A DNA stretch of 64,000 bases from Tuctoria greenei (lineage: Eukaryota; Streptophyta; Magnoliopsida; Poales; Poaceae), in assembly GCA_036927565.1 (NCBI GenBank), contig JAYESD010000001.1, positions 48,420,064-48,484,063 of the forward strand. Direction: 5' to 3'. A model generated the notes under the pieces. The model was not told the DNA's origin and made no database searches. It saw only the letters and a list, made by a program, of their open reading frames with translations. Each line of letters opens with the position of its first letter. Position 1 is the first letter of the stretch. The position numbers and the translations under genes were made by a program. Below are positions 45,992 through 57,345 of this stretch, in pieces.

Positions 45992-47185
45992 CTACATAGA
46001 AGCACAATATGTCAATGACTCAATACTGGGGTTAGTCAAAAGGCATTTAGGTATCCAGTACTCATCATCGTCACTGTTGTGTTATGCATCCTCCTGACTT
46101 GATCTTGATCTTGTTTTGCCCGCCATGAAGCATAAGTTGGCCAAATCATCATCATCTTCATCACTTTCAAAGTCTATATCACTTGAAACGAGCTCTTGAA
46201 GTGCAGTGATGAAGCTGTTAATCATCTTGCATCTTATGGTACCCTTCTTTTTCTTGTTGGGGTTTCCAGAGATGGTCTTGACCTTGTTATGTTTTTGTTC
46301 ACGAGTAGTAGGACCTGAAAGGTTAGGGCATTCTGTACGAAAATGTCCTGTCTTACCACATTCAAAATAGCGTTGAGGTCCGGAGCTTCCTCTCCTTCTA
46401 GTTCTCACATTTTGCAATGCTTTTGAGAACCTAGTAGAGATTAGTGCTAACTCCTCTTCTCGAAATTCCTCGATCTGCTCCAGGGTTAGTGAGGAAAACA
46501 AAGCAAGAGTATTGCAAGATGATGATTGGCCGGAACTAGGCATATAACGTTGTGAGACAAATGCAATAGACTTATTTGGATTCTTACGTGATAAAATGTC
46601 AATTTCATTAGTCTTTAGTTTAGAGTAAAGCACATCTAATGTAAGAGAAATCATGACAGTTGATTCACGAATAGATGTAACTTTCATCTCCCAGATTGAC
46701 ATCTCTAATGCACTAAGAAGTTTCCTAGCATTTTTAGCATCAAAAAACTTAACATTGACACTACGCAGATTGCTGAGAATTTTATTGAAGCGAGTGAAAA
46801 AGTCATCGATAGACTCACTGGGTTGCATTTCGAAACGCATATATTCCTTTTTGAACATATCTTGTCTCACCTCCTTGATCATGTTGGATCCTTCGTGATA
46901 GTCATAAAGCGCTTTCCACACATCATATGCCGATTGAAGGTGTGCAACGCGGTCGAAGTCGCTTTGAGTGAGTCCTTAGATGATCAAGTTTCGGGCTTTG
47001 TTGTTGTTGTCGACGTCCCATAGGTTCGTAGCCATAACTTGATCGTTTGACGGAACATCATAAGGCTTGTACACCTTTTCCCATATGGCGAAGCCTTGGG
47101 CCTAGATAAAAGCCTCCATGCGTGCCTTCCAAACCTAAAAATCAATACTAGCAAACACACAAGGTTTGGTGGAGTATTTCTCCAT
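45992..47185 (-). pseudogene. gag: Cop-B Gag, shortened
   Basis: It starts at ATG 47185 (MEKYSTKPCVFASIDF) and carries early stops (after IDF, near 47100, and near 46980). From 46921 it is open through the Gag core and the zinc knuckle, whose first Cys is Tyr (YFECGKTGHFRTEC). Cop-A keeps that Cys but has lost the last one. A TAA at 46084-46082 follows SSQEDA. At 46061/46060 the sequence jumps from the acidic segment straight to YWIPKCLLTNPS, lacking the coiled coil and second knuckle found in Cop-A. It ends at the same TAG as Cop-A (45994-45992), in frame with protease. Confidence 0.87.
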
Positions 47186-47234
47186 GATGATTAGTAAAAA
47201 ACACGTGCAAGTCACAATGATTAGAGCACCGTGA

Positions 47235-47246
47235 CTCTGATACCAA
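47235..47246 (-). other. Cop-B primer-binding site (initiator tRNA-Met type)
   Basis: The minus strand reads TTGGTATCAGAG one base inside the 5' LTR, then TCACGG. This matches the standard complement of plant initiator methionine tRNA. Confidence 0.85.
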
Positions 47247-47247
47247 T

Positions 47248-49077
47248 TGTAGGATCGAAGATCATGTGAAAAGCTACCAGAGGGGGGGATAATGGTAGAT
47301 TTAAAAATCTTACGCAGCGGAAACAATTAAATCCCAACCCCTTCGGCAGAAAAACGATCTGTTAGAGAAATCATGTGTGAAACTAATCTAAACGTTTTTC
47401 ACCGTGACCAAAGTTATATATATCATAGAGAATCATTTCACAAAGAAAACACAAAAAGAAGTACTGAAATCCGTCGAGAGAAACTCAAGTTATGATCGAA
47501 AAATTGAACAAAGGTCAATTTGTCCTACCCGAGAAAAATAGTTTTGGAACGCAGCAAAAAAAACTCGTATAGATCAGAAACCACAAATCCAATGACCGTG
47601 AAATTTTGACAGATAGTAGATAATCAAGTTTTTAAGACAAGCTAAAAAGAATCACATCATTTGGATCTATAAAACTCGAGTTATGATAAAACCACCGACA
47701 AAAGGTAGTGCTGACCAGAAACTCGATGAGTAAAAGTTGTCTGGAACAAGTCGGACGAACAAGGCACAAAGGTTCCTTCAAACTACGAATTTTATTCAAT
47801 AGAATGCAAGAGAAACAGACCCAAAATCGTGCACCACGAGCTTTGGCCTCCCTTGCTTATATAACCAGCCCTTAAGCCAACCCAATCTCAACTCGGACTC
47901 TAATCCTACTCAGATCACGAATCAAAACTTTCCATAACTGCTTAGGACTCTTCTATACGCAGATAGAAGCAATCATAAGACTTCCAAAAACCTTAGGAAC
48001 GTATCCCACATTCCTAAAATAACTCAAATTCGTGACCCACATGAAATCCTATCATAACCAACACGATACTTTCCATACCGAGCCATAACCGACTCCGCCG
48101 CAACCAAAGTCATCAACAAATATGATCCGATCCTTACAACCAGATCTTCCCATCCATAAACCATCATCAGAACCATTTTGCCACGTCATGCACCACATGC
48201 ATATGTGCAAACACCTTCCTTCGACGTCCAGTAACCTTCATATGCACTGCCCTTGATTCAATCATCTTGTGCGACCTCCTGACCCGCTCAACCACAATTC
48301 CTCCTGAATTTGGTTGTTGGAAACTCATCTCCTCCCTGAGACTAGTCCAAAGGATCCTGTCACCAGCCATGACTTGAACTCAAGCAACACCTGCACATGA
48401 ACAAACAACCAATCCGTACGAGCCCAAGTCCGCGACTTGACTCAAGTCAGTTCCGAACACAACACCTTACATGAGCACTTCACATATGCATGTTGCAAAG
48501 CATATCAAAACGATATCATCCATACCAACCAAAACACACCAAAACTTAGTAAAAAATACTAAGCAAACTTTCCAAGAGTATAAAGCAAGTTCGAAACATT
48601 TGACGATAAAACCGGAACATTGCGATCAAGCTCCGAACCTTGCCAAAGATAACTGGAGATTGAGCTAGAGCTTACCAAAGCTAGTACAACCTAGCGCTGA
48701 AGCTTACCAAAGCTAGTCGGACCTAGCGCCAGAGCTAACCAAAACAAGTCAGAACTAGTCATCCCAAAAGTTAGAGCTAGAAAAACATGTCGGAGCTAAC
48801 CAACATAAGTCGGACCTGGCAAAACATATCGGAGCTGAACAAAGACATGCCGGAGCTATCAAGGACATGCCGAAGCTATCAAAAACATTTCGGAGCTAAA
48901 GACAAAGCTCCTAGGAGCTACCCAAAAACATGTTGGACCTAGACAAAGAAAGTCGGACTTATTGTCGGACTTTGCAGAAGCTCGGAGCTAGAATCGGACT
49001 TTGCTAAAAAGATGTTATGGCAGCATTCAAAACTTTTATTGTTAGAGCCAATGTATTCATCACACATAGGTCTCACA
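47248..49077 (-). repeat. Cop-B 5' LTR (right)
   Basis: 1830 bp, with the TATA box at 47863-47856 (minus). The U3 reading frame runs from ATG 48370 to 48167 (67 codons) and the motif-rich block is at 48640-49000. It is followed by CATGG (49078-49082), where the Gyp-C LTR resumes. Confidence 0.94.
48167..48370 (-). CDS. Short U3-encoded reading frame in Cop-B 5' LTR (67 codons)
   Basis: It opens MAGDRILWTSLREEMSFQQ, followed by SGGIVVERVRRSHKMIESR and HMKVTGRRRKVF, and stops after VAKWF. It is the clearest uninterrupted copy besides 39207-38950. It is preceded on the same strand by TTCATGTGCAG, which resembles a splice acceptor. Function unknown. Confidence 0.4.
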   Translation of the reverse strand: MAGDRILWTSLREEMSFQQPNSGGIVVERVRRSHKMIESRAVHMKVTGRRRKVFAHMHVVHDVAKWF

Positions 49078-49082
49078 CATGG

Positions 49083-49860
49083 ACTCCACAATCAAACAAG
49101 AAACGATTTGCCCAAGTATATGTATAAGTAGAGACTAAAGATACTATCTTTATTATGCATAAAGTTACAAATACAAGAAAGAATAAATGAGTCATACCTT
49201 TCCCAATGTAGGATTGGGAAGAGAGAGACTCCTTACTCCTTTCCCAATTTGGACTTGGGACTAGAGACTCTCCTCTCCACAACCTAACTCTAAAACTATG
49301 TATGATAGAGTATACAATACAGATGAAGCTCAAGTGGTGTGTGTTGAAGTGAGGGGTAGGGGGTCCTATTTATACTAGTATTGAGGTCGGTTCCCGCCAC
49401 CAAAAGCGCACGAATCAGTCACCATTGACTCCAGGGAGCCTGGAGGAGCCAACACGTGAAGGCTGACCGAGTTTGGTGCAAAGACCAGGTCGGCCGACCC
49501 CCTGGTTCGGCTGACCTGGTCATTGCACCATTTCTCGTGTGCTTTCTCCAAGGGGCTGCCAGGTGGGTCCCGTTGATGTATATGGGTGATACACCGTTGG
49601 ATCTCCTCGGATACTTCTGTTTGTGGGTCATTTGATCCATGAGATGCCACGTGTCGTCGCCTGATTGGTTGGGATGATATTTTATAGGATTGATCCCTCT
49701 ACATTTCCTCATTTCCTGCATAAAATGCTGCATACACATATTTCTCCAAGTCCAAGTGGAATGGGGTTAGATAGAAAGGTGATGTGTGCAAGAAATAACA
49801 AATCCTTCACATAATTGAGTTAAATTGACGGATGAAATTGGTATATAACAGCCGTCAGCA
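49083..49860 (-). repeat. Gyp-C 3' LTR, inner part
   Basis: Continues 38116 after Cop-B and is collinear with 56570-57345. A TATA box (TATAAATAG on minus) is at 49374-49366. A palindromic GGTCGGCCGA element lies near 49483-49521. Confidence 0.93.
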
Positions 49861-49899
49861 AACTCCCCCAAGCTTATCCTTTGCTCATCCCGAGCAAAG
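49861..49899 (-). promoter_or_regulatory. Gyp-C polypurine tract and adjacent hairpin
   Basis: The minus strand reads AAGCTTGGGGGAGTT up to the 3' LTR, the plus-strand primer. Next to it, CTTTGCTC (49879-49886) and GAGCAAAG (49892-49899) form a perfect 8-bp stem with a 5-base loop. A hairpin of this kind beside the tract is, as far as I recall, common in Athila-like elements. Confidence 0.7.
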
Positions 49900-51070
49900 T
49901 CACGACTTTAGATTGATGATCAGGAGTTGCTACAATGTCTTATTTTCAAAAGTATCTAATGCACAACGAGATACTCTACCTAGTATTGCAGAAATTGGCT
50001 ATGATACCCTAACTTTCTTAGGGTATCATGGGGCTTATGCTTTTTCATATTCATGAGTAGTTGAAAGGCATAATAGCAATTGGAGCAAACATAGCCTAGA
50101 AATCAAGTTCAACTTAAATCCCAGAAAATTCAATTTAGATATTAAGTACCTCAATTTGATTCTCTCAGTCACTCCTTTGTGGATAGTGGAAATATTTCCT
50201 CACCAAAGCATTGTGCCTCTACTATTCCTACTCATTGAATATGGCTTGTATGTGGAGCTTGGTAAGGAAAGTAAGTAAGCCTTAGGAGAATTTGAATTAA
50301 AACATTTTGATTCAAGACTAGTGCATGTGTGATGGATTGGAAGTGGATGTGGATACTTGAGATAACTCCTTTTTGGTATATTCTATTTTTCTTTTGTAGG
50401 GATGAACCATGGCTACTTTTTTTTGTCTCATGCTTATGCTGTAAGCATGTTTTTTTTTTCATTTTCTTTTTGTAGCCATGTGTTCTACTCCCTTTCTTTG
50501 CAATGAATTTTGAGGAGAGTACTAAACATGAATAACATGGAGTTTTTCTTTTTTATTGTGGAATGGTGGATATGATAGAATTTTTCTTCCTTCTAGTGTA
50601 GAAGTATAGCATGTGCAAGTGAAGTCTTGAATTCAAAAAGAGTTGAATGATTTCTCACATAGGTGTATACTAGTTTGACTAGGCTCAATGTGAAAGCAAA
50701 TAGCATATGAATGAGGTTTTGTCTATGTATGAACATCATATGGCTTTGGTAGGTATTTCCAATCAATTGAGGGAAACTTAAATCTTTTTAGAATTTCTCC
50801 GGAAATCTAAGTTTTACTTTCAAACTAGGACTAGCAGCCCTATTACCAATTCTAATCTCGCAACAACCTAGGATTAGATTAAGCTTTTGCTACCCACAAC
50901 TTCCAAATTATGGTAAAAGTATTTCAAACCAATGAAAGCAATATTCGGAGAGTAACAAGTTGTAAACTGGAGACTTAGGAAAATAAAACAGAGCAACAAT
51001 TCATCATTTCATCTATGTGAATTCTAAATCATTCTTACCGCACATCTTTATTTGATGAAAGCAAATCTAA

Positions 51071-51136
<66 letters not shown>

Positions 51137-51227
51137 TGCAAGGTGGATGATGGATGGATGGAAAATAAATATGCAGGGAATGTGATACATGTTACCTCAA
51201 GTGGGGGTCCTCCCCCAAGCATGTTCT
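49900..51227 (-). repeat. Gyp-C 3' untranslated region with (TA)31 microsatellite
   Basis: AT-rich, no gene seen. A perfect TA repeat of 62 bases is at 51073-51134, likely to vary in length between individuals. T-runs occur near 50416 and 50450. Confidence 0.8.
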
Positions 51228-52751
51228 TCAACTACCTCCGTGATAAGGGTTGAACCCTTGATGATGGAAGTATGCTGCAAGATCGTCTTGTTGTTGTTGT
51301 AGCGCCGTGTTGAAATAGGTGAATTGAGCATCCATGTGTTGTTCCCAATCCTGGGTACCTTGAACATGCTCTTGGAGTGTGTTGTAGATGTCACCCGCTC
51401 TCACTTCAAGTTCTCCCATACGTCTAGTGAGGTATGTCATTCCTTTGCTATAGTCATGATGACTTCTAGCCGAGAAGGAACGACGTCCTCTCATGGACGT
51501 TGGGGGCAAGCTGCTAGAGCTTGAAGAGGATAAGGGTGGATCCCTTTGCCACTCTTGCCAAGATGATCCCCCAGTCTCATATGTCGGAGGTTGAGTCCAT
51601 CCGGGCGCATAACCCGTTGGATTCTCTTCCTCTTTGTATTCATGGACCGGAGAGATTATCGGTGGCATGCCTGTGGCTGCAGCCCTCGCACGATTCCTTG
51701 TTACCCTACCAGAGACATTACTTCTTCTTGCTTCCTCAAGGGGAAGAAGATTAATGGTTAGCCTGTGGCATTTGTACAAATGAAAATCTGGGTTAAGTAA
51801 CCGAATTTCATTGACAAAACAGGGATAGAAAAATATCAAGGAGCCATCATGATCATGCTTAAGGCTATGTCCTTGCAAAAATAGTCTTTATCAATTAATT
51901 CTCTTTCAGTTTCAATATATTCAAATGAAGAGTATTTTAGTGCTGCTACCCTATTAGCAGTATGAGTAATCAATGAAGTGCATTCAATTGGTCCTGATTT
52001 TGAAATGTAATCTAACCATTGTGTCATCATGGCTTTGACTGGAGCAACTTTTATCTTTTTAGTCATGGCAAACAAAATTTTCAATTCATCATATCACACA
52101 ACCCTAACATCTCCCCTAGGGAACATAGTCATATCCACCCATCTATGCATGAAGCGTAAGGTAGGGTTTTGGATGTGGCTATTCCTAGGATCCCTACATG
52201 TGACCTCACTAGTTAGCTCATGCCAAAAACTTTGTTTGTTAAACTTAGGCAAATTGTCTAAATCTAGGAAACACCGTTTATGGAAGCATATGATGCTACC
52301 TAATTCTTTCCATAGGATGTTGTATTATTTTTGAAATAATCTAAAAGTAATACCATCAAATCCTATTCTTTAGCGTGCAAAGGAATTGGATAGTGATAAG
52401 GCGTGAACCTTTCTCCTCTATGTGAGCAAAGTCATCAAATCCAATTGCATGACAAATGGAAAGAAATTTGGAGTCCACACCTATTTTGGAGATCAAATGT
52501 GGATCGTAAGCCTTGGTGTCGCGGAAATCACGATCTTGGAGAAGCATGCATGCTTGATTTTCAACTTCGCTTCATATGTCAAGGTCGTTGTCATGAAGAA
52601 GTTGGGGTGGGTTGCTTCTCTCTTCTATGGGAGTGTCCTCACACACACTTCATCTCCTTGGGCTTGTACCCATGGAAGATAGGCGTGCATTAGAACCTTC
52701 ACCATGGCTTGAGCTTGCAGCCTCCTTCCTCTTTCCGAACATCCTCTTCAT
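51228..52751 (-). pseudogene. Gyp-C second ORF (plant transposon protein-like), broken
   Basis: It starts at ATG 52751 (MKRMFGKRKEAASSSHGEG) and is interrupted by many stops to about 51880, including recognisable pieces such as KIGVDSKFLSICHAIGFDDF. It is then open from 51878 to the TGA at 51228. That last part contains RLTINLLPLEEARRSNVSGR, a Ser-rich stretch, and a region likely to be helical (YLTRRMGELEVRAGDIYNTL, EQHMDAQFTYFNTALQQQQDD). The position downstream of gag-protease is that of the extra ORF of Athila-like elements, and the general look is that of the 'putative plant transposon protein' family. That family assignment is tentative. It could be env-like by position only: no membrane segment is evident. 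Confidence 0.55.
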
Positions 52752-53605
52752 GTCTTTTAGAGTTCAACAAGAAAGAACAAAACAAGGCAAGAAAAATTTG
52801 AAAAGAAGCGATGTTTGGAAAAAAAAACTCTCAACGAATTTTCTCCTCTTGAAAGCTTGAGTGTCAAATGCAAATGCAAACAAAAGGAAATCTTTTTGCG
52901 GATGGATTTGAGCAAGAGTGTTGCAATGAAGAGCAAGATAAACAAGTTGAGCTAGAGAGTGACTTGGGGAGGTGTAAAATGATCTGGTGTGTGAAGAGAG
53001 GTGCTCCTCACGGCCACAATCTATAGGGTGCACCCTCCAAAGGTCACTTAGGGTTCAAAATATAGCCGTTGGAGGAAGGGGAGCCAATTTGGCTCCACTC
53101 CCTGTTCAGCCGATCAGGGGGTTCGGCCGACCTGACAGGTGGCCCCCCTGGTTCCCCTTTTGTCAAGTGGCTCCCCAACGGCTATAAAGTTAGCACGTTG
53201 GTGAAATGCCACATGTGCAGCTCAGAAAAAATTGTTTTTTTCAAATAAAAATCATTTCTCAAATCCAATAAAAATTTTCTTTTGAAACAAAGAAAGAAAA
53301 ATGATAGTTCAGAATATAAGATTCTCAACTTGCTAGGAAAAATCAAATAAGAAATGGGAAAAATCCAAATGGGGTGGAAAAAGAAAGAAAGAAAAATAAA
53401 GTGGGATAGCTACCAATTTAACCTATTGGCGTAGGTCTCACCACCGTGCGATGAGATGGACATTCCTCCGTCTTCATTTCACATCTGGGCCCGGAGGGAT
53501 GGGCTCAGGTGGCTTGTCTTGCTTCTTCCGCCATTTCTTCTTTGGCGGCTTGGTGGACTTGGGCCTTTAGGAAGGTCCAAACGATTCCGTCGCCCATGGA
53601 TATCG
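52752..53605 (-). other. Gyp-C region between gag-protease and second ORF
   Basis: This is where RT, RNase H and integrase would lie in an autonomous element. None of their motifs is present in any frame. A GGTTCGGCCGACC-like block at about 53100-53140 recalls the palindrome in the LTR. The A-rich stretch 53225-53400 is noncoding. Confidence 0.7.
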
Positions 53606-55530
53606 TTATGTTTGAAACGATGGATTCTCCTCGTAGATTAATCTTCTCATGAATGCAATGAGTGAGTCCACCTTTGGAGGTGTGACTTCAACCTCTCTGA
53701 TGTGTTTATCATTCGGCCCATACTTGATTCGAATCATGGAGCATTTCTCTAATCTTGGCCGAAAGTTAAACTTTTCCTCCTTGCCATTGATATGGAAGTG
53801 GATTTCTCCAGCTCCCACATCTATGCGAGCTTTTGTAGTGCTGAGGAATGGGCACCCAAGAATGAGTGGTTTATCTTTCTCAGTGTCCATGTCTAGCACC
53901 AAAAAATCCACAGGTATGAAGCAGTTCTGGATCTTCACTGGGACGTCCTCAGCAATACCCGCTGGATAACGGATTGAAGAGTCAGTCAGTTGTAGCTGCA
54001 TTGCTGTTGGAGTAAGTTCTATGAACTTTAGCTTGTCGAACACAACCTTGGGCATAACACTAACACTTGCTCCCAAATCACAAAGTGCCTTGTCAAAGTA
54101 GTGATCCCCAATGGAGCATGAAATGGTAGGACATCCGGGGTCCTTCTGCCAGTTGCTCTCTTGTACAGAAATCATGTTGACATTTTCTGTCGGGGGTTCT
54201 GACTGGCCTGGCATTTTGTCATTCTTCGTCAGAGGAATAGGACATGCCAGCTGAGTCAACTGAGTCTCGAGCATCTTGTTGAAGCTCAGTTGATTCTTGA
54301 AGGCTGAGGATAGTCCTTCAATCTTGGCATTGACGTTTTCCAGGGTCTTGTCATTAGCTGACAGCTTCTTGGATAGGGCATCGTTGATCTTGAGCTGGCA
54401 AATGGCATGTTCTCTCAAGTTGGGCTGATTTCCGGGGTTGCCATTGTTGTTATACCCTCCTTGAAAGAATTGGCGTTGTTGACCCCACCCTTGACCTCCT
54501 GGACGATAGCCATTGTTGTTGTTGAAATTTCTGTTGTTGGCGAGGTATAGGGTATCCTCACGAGTTTCTGGGCAATCATTGCCCATATGTCCCGTGTCGC
54601 CATAGACTTCACATGTGATGTGAGAGCCCAGGGAATGGGCATTGCCAGTCACTTCACCACTGGCTTGTCAATCTATTTTCTTCATTAGGAGGTCCAATTT
54701 TGCAGCGATCATGTCCACCTCCTTCATGGTGTGCATGCCTCGCTGTCAGGTATGGAGACGCTCATTGTTCCATCCCATGTTGGACACCATCTTCTCAATA
54801 AGATCTTAGCTTTTGGCACCCTCAATGAGAAGAAGGCTCCTCCAGCAGCATCATCCAAATGGTCATGAGCTGATGGGATCAGCCCGTTATAGAAATTCAT
54901 AATAAGGACCCAGTCATCCATCCCATGGTGGGGACAGGCTAGGATGTACTCCTGAAGCCTTTCCCATGCCTCGGGAATAGATTCCTAAGGCTCTTGCTGA
55001 AAGCTGGAAATCCTTCCACGTAGGGCATTGGTTTTGCCCAACGGGAAGAATTTGGTGAGGAATGTCGTAGAACACTTCTCCCAAGTGTCTACAGCACTTC
55101 AGTTCGCGTAAAACCACTATTTCTCTCTCCCAAGGAGAGAGAACGGGAACAGTCTCAGACGGATCGCATCCGGAGACACGTCCTTGATCTTAAAAGTGCT
55201 GCAGATCTCGAGGAATTGTTGCAGGTGAGCACTTGCATTCTCGTTAGCCTTCCCACAGAATGGGTTGGCTTGCACCATGGTGATAAGGTCAGTTTTGATC
55301 TCGAAGTTCACATCTTCTGTGTTAGCTGTGGGCCCAATAGGCACATTGTTAGCAGAGGGAGCTGAGAACTCATGAAGGGTCTTCTGAGCCATTAGCGTTT
55401 GGATTGTTGGTGCAGAAATGTTTGCTTGCCTTGCCGCTCGAATCTTCTGAGGAGTAACGATACGGTGTTGGTCTCTCAGAAGAGATTCGGGATCTTCAAC
55501 AAAGTTTTCCGACAGGCAAAAACCAGACAT
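53606..55530 (-). pseudogene. gag: Gyp-C Gag-protease
   Basis: From ATG 55530: NFEIKTDLITMVQANPFCGK, HLQQFLEICSTFKIKDVSPD and AIRLRLFPFSLLGREK are the Retrotrans_gag core of Athila-like elements. The frame breaks near 55117 and again near 54920-54650 (pieces with YNGLIPSAHDHLDDAAGG). From 54652 it is open to 53606. This part has a knuckle CEVYGDTGHMGNDC (second Cys replaced by Tyr), an Asn/Gly-rich segment, a helical region, and a protease with CDLGASVSVMP where D-T/S-G reads D-L-G, then DKPLILGCPFLSTTKA. The end, after a stop at 53606, is basic and proline-rich. No RT follows. Confidence 0.85.
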
Positions 55531-55645
55531 ACATTACCCTGTTTTCACATTAAAAATGCAAAAAAAAAAGAATGGTTATCCTACTAAAATGCTACACAGG
55601 ATTCTATCCTATTCACTCAGTCATGTTATATATATCTATTTGCCT

Positions 55646-55663
55646 TCCCCAGCAACGGCGCCA
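55646..55663 (-). other. Gyp-C primer-binding site (tRNA-Asp type)
   Basis: The minus strand reads TGGCGCCGTTGCTGGGGA, the complement of the 3' end of plant aspartate tRNA with one mismatch. It is 8 bases inside the 5' LTR. Use of this tRNA is known for Athila-like elements. Confidence 0.85.
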
Positions 55664-55838
55664 GAAATGCTTGTTGACGGCTCCTAAGATATACTAACAA
55701 ATCATCCTCGGCAACGGCGCCAGAAATGCTTGTTGGTATTTCTTCTGCACCATTAACTAAACATCTCCAACTGATGTGTCAGAAATGCTTGTTAATGGTT
55801 CTATTGGATCACAGAGTGAATTCTGCAAGCGCACAGAA
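55662..55838 (-). repeat. 59-base-period repeat across the LTR/primer-site boundary of Gyp-C
   Basis: CAGAAATGCTTGTT occurs at 55662, 55721 and 55780, exactly 59 bases apart. The first copy overlaps the LTR end at 55672; the other two are inside the LTR. The second is preceded by GGCAACGGCGC, so the LTR contains a second primer-site-like sequence. The left LTR has the same internal copies near 37275. Confidence 0.8.
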
Positions 55839-57345
55839 ATATTATTGTAGCATTTCCCCTTATGTGTATTCCCAAGGGTGTCATTTATTTGATCCCAAAG
55901 GAAGGCGGGGTAGAGATATAACAATCATTGAGTGGAAAGGGTAGAGAGGTCTAGGTAAGAACCTAGTAAGGAAGGATAATATAATAGTGCAGGTAGTGCA
56001 ACACACACAAAAGCTTTCAAGTCTAAGGGGGGGGGGGGTAAGAGGATCCTAGAGGTTAGTTAAGGTTGAGAGTTATGGAGGTACTCCTACTATGCTCTAT
56101 TGTACATATACATAGTATAAACTAATTATCCACAAGCTAGATTAATAGTGAATACTTATGTTATGTGGTTCAACACATCGGGCATGGGCTTAGCCCTAGC
56201 AATACTAGGGTGACTCCTGCCAAGAGCCTGTGGCATAGCCGAACATGGAGGATTACAAAGGACAGATGGGGCTGTCACCACCTACTGCCTACCTCTTCAA
56301 TCCGTGGGTCTACGAGACATCCAATGCTCCTTAACTATCCAAGCACCATGCTAGCATATTAAGTAATTAGCTTAAGAGCCTAGGCACAATCCATCCTAAG
56401 GCAATGAATTGAATCATCATTGAACCAATGTTGATACACAACATAATTATCCATACTAACCTAGTTATGTTATAATTAACTAGACTATAGTGGGGGTCTA
56501 TAGGTTCTATGATAATGAGGTATGTTCATGATGAAACAGTCGTAGAAGCTATACCTTCCACATACATGGACTCCACAATCAAACAAGAAACGCTTTGCCC
56601 AAGTATATGTATAAGTAGAGACTAAAGATGTTATCTTTATTATGCATAAAGTCACAAATACAAGAAAGAATACACGAGCCATACCTTTCCCAATGTAGGA
56701 TTGGCAAGAGAGAGACTCCTTACTCCTTTCCCATTTTGGACTTGGGACTAGAGACTCTCTTCTCTACAACCTAACTCCTCTAAGACTATGGATGATAGTG
56801 TATACAATAGAGATGAAGCTCAAGTGGTGTGTGTTGAAGTGAGGGGTAGGGGGTCCTATTTATACTAGTGTTGAGGTTGGTTCCCGCCACCAAAAGCGCA
56901 CGAATCAGTCACCATTGACTCGAGCCGGGAGGAGCAACACGTGGAGGCTAACCTAGTTTGGTGCAAAGACCAGGTCGGCCGACCCCCTGGTTCGGCCGAC
57001 TTGGTCATTGCACTGTTTCTCGTGTGCTTTCTCCAGGTGGCTGCCAGGTGGGTCCCATTGATGTATATGGGTGATACACCGTTGGATCTCCTCGGATACT
57101 TCTGTTTGTGGGCCATTTGATCCATGGGATGCCACTTGTCATCGCCTGATTGGCTGGGATGATATTTTATAGGATTGGTCCCTCTACATTTCCTCATTTC
57201 CTGCATAAAATGCTGCATACACATATTTCTCCAAGTCCAAGTGGAATTGGGTTAGATAGAAAGGTGATGTGTGCAAGAAATGACAAATCCTTCACATAAT
57301 TGAGTTAAATTGACGGATGAAATTGATATATAACAGCCGTCAACA
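55672..57345 (-). repeat. Gyp-C 5' LTR (right)
   Basis: 1674 bp, uninterrupted, with TGTTGACGGC and CCGTCAACA ends. A TATA box is at 56864-56856 (minus), a G-run at 56028-56038, and the GGTCGGCCGACC palindrome is near 56970-57003. Its partner is 37231-38116 plus 49083-49860. Confidence 0.94.

Larger units (their letters stand above)
38117..49077 (-). mobile_element. Cop-B: Ty1/copia (SIRE/Maximus-like) retrotransposon, same family as Cop-A
   Basis: LTRs at 38117-39915 and 47248-49077 are in inverted orientation relative to Cop-A. The target duplication CATGG is perfect (38112-38116 and 49078-49082). It lies inside a Gyp-C LTR and itself contains Solo-C. Without Solo-C it is about 9.1 kb, 1.2 kb shorter than Cop-A, nearly all of it due to the missing gag segment. 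Stops in gag, integrase and RNase H, plus a lost catalytic Asp in RT, make it inactive. Confidence 0.95.
37231..57345 (-). mobile_element. Gyp-C: Athila-like Ty3/gypsy retrotransposon lacking RT and integrase
   Basis: Both LTRs open TGTTGACGGC and end CCGTCAACA (GTCAGCA at 49860). The target duplication is CACTG (37226-37230) against CATTG (57346-57350), one mismatch. On minus the order is 5' LTR (57345-55672), tRNA-Asp-type primer site, gag-protease, a second ORF, polypurine tract and 3' LTR (49860-37231, split by Cop-B). Without Cop-B it is about 9.1 kb. No RT, RNase H or integrase motif occurs in any frame of 49861-55671, so it could only move with proteins from another element. Confidence 0.9.

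Noticed and set aside
51073..51134. TA repeat as an origin or matrix attachment site
   Set aside because: A plain microsatellite in an untranslated region. Nothing else supports such a role.
51228..51878. Envelope-like protein of Gyp-C
   Set aside because: The position fits, but no signal peptide, transmembrane or fusion-like segment is visible, so env is not claimed.
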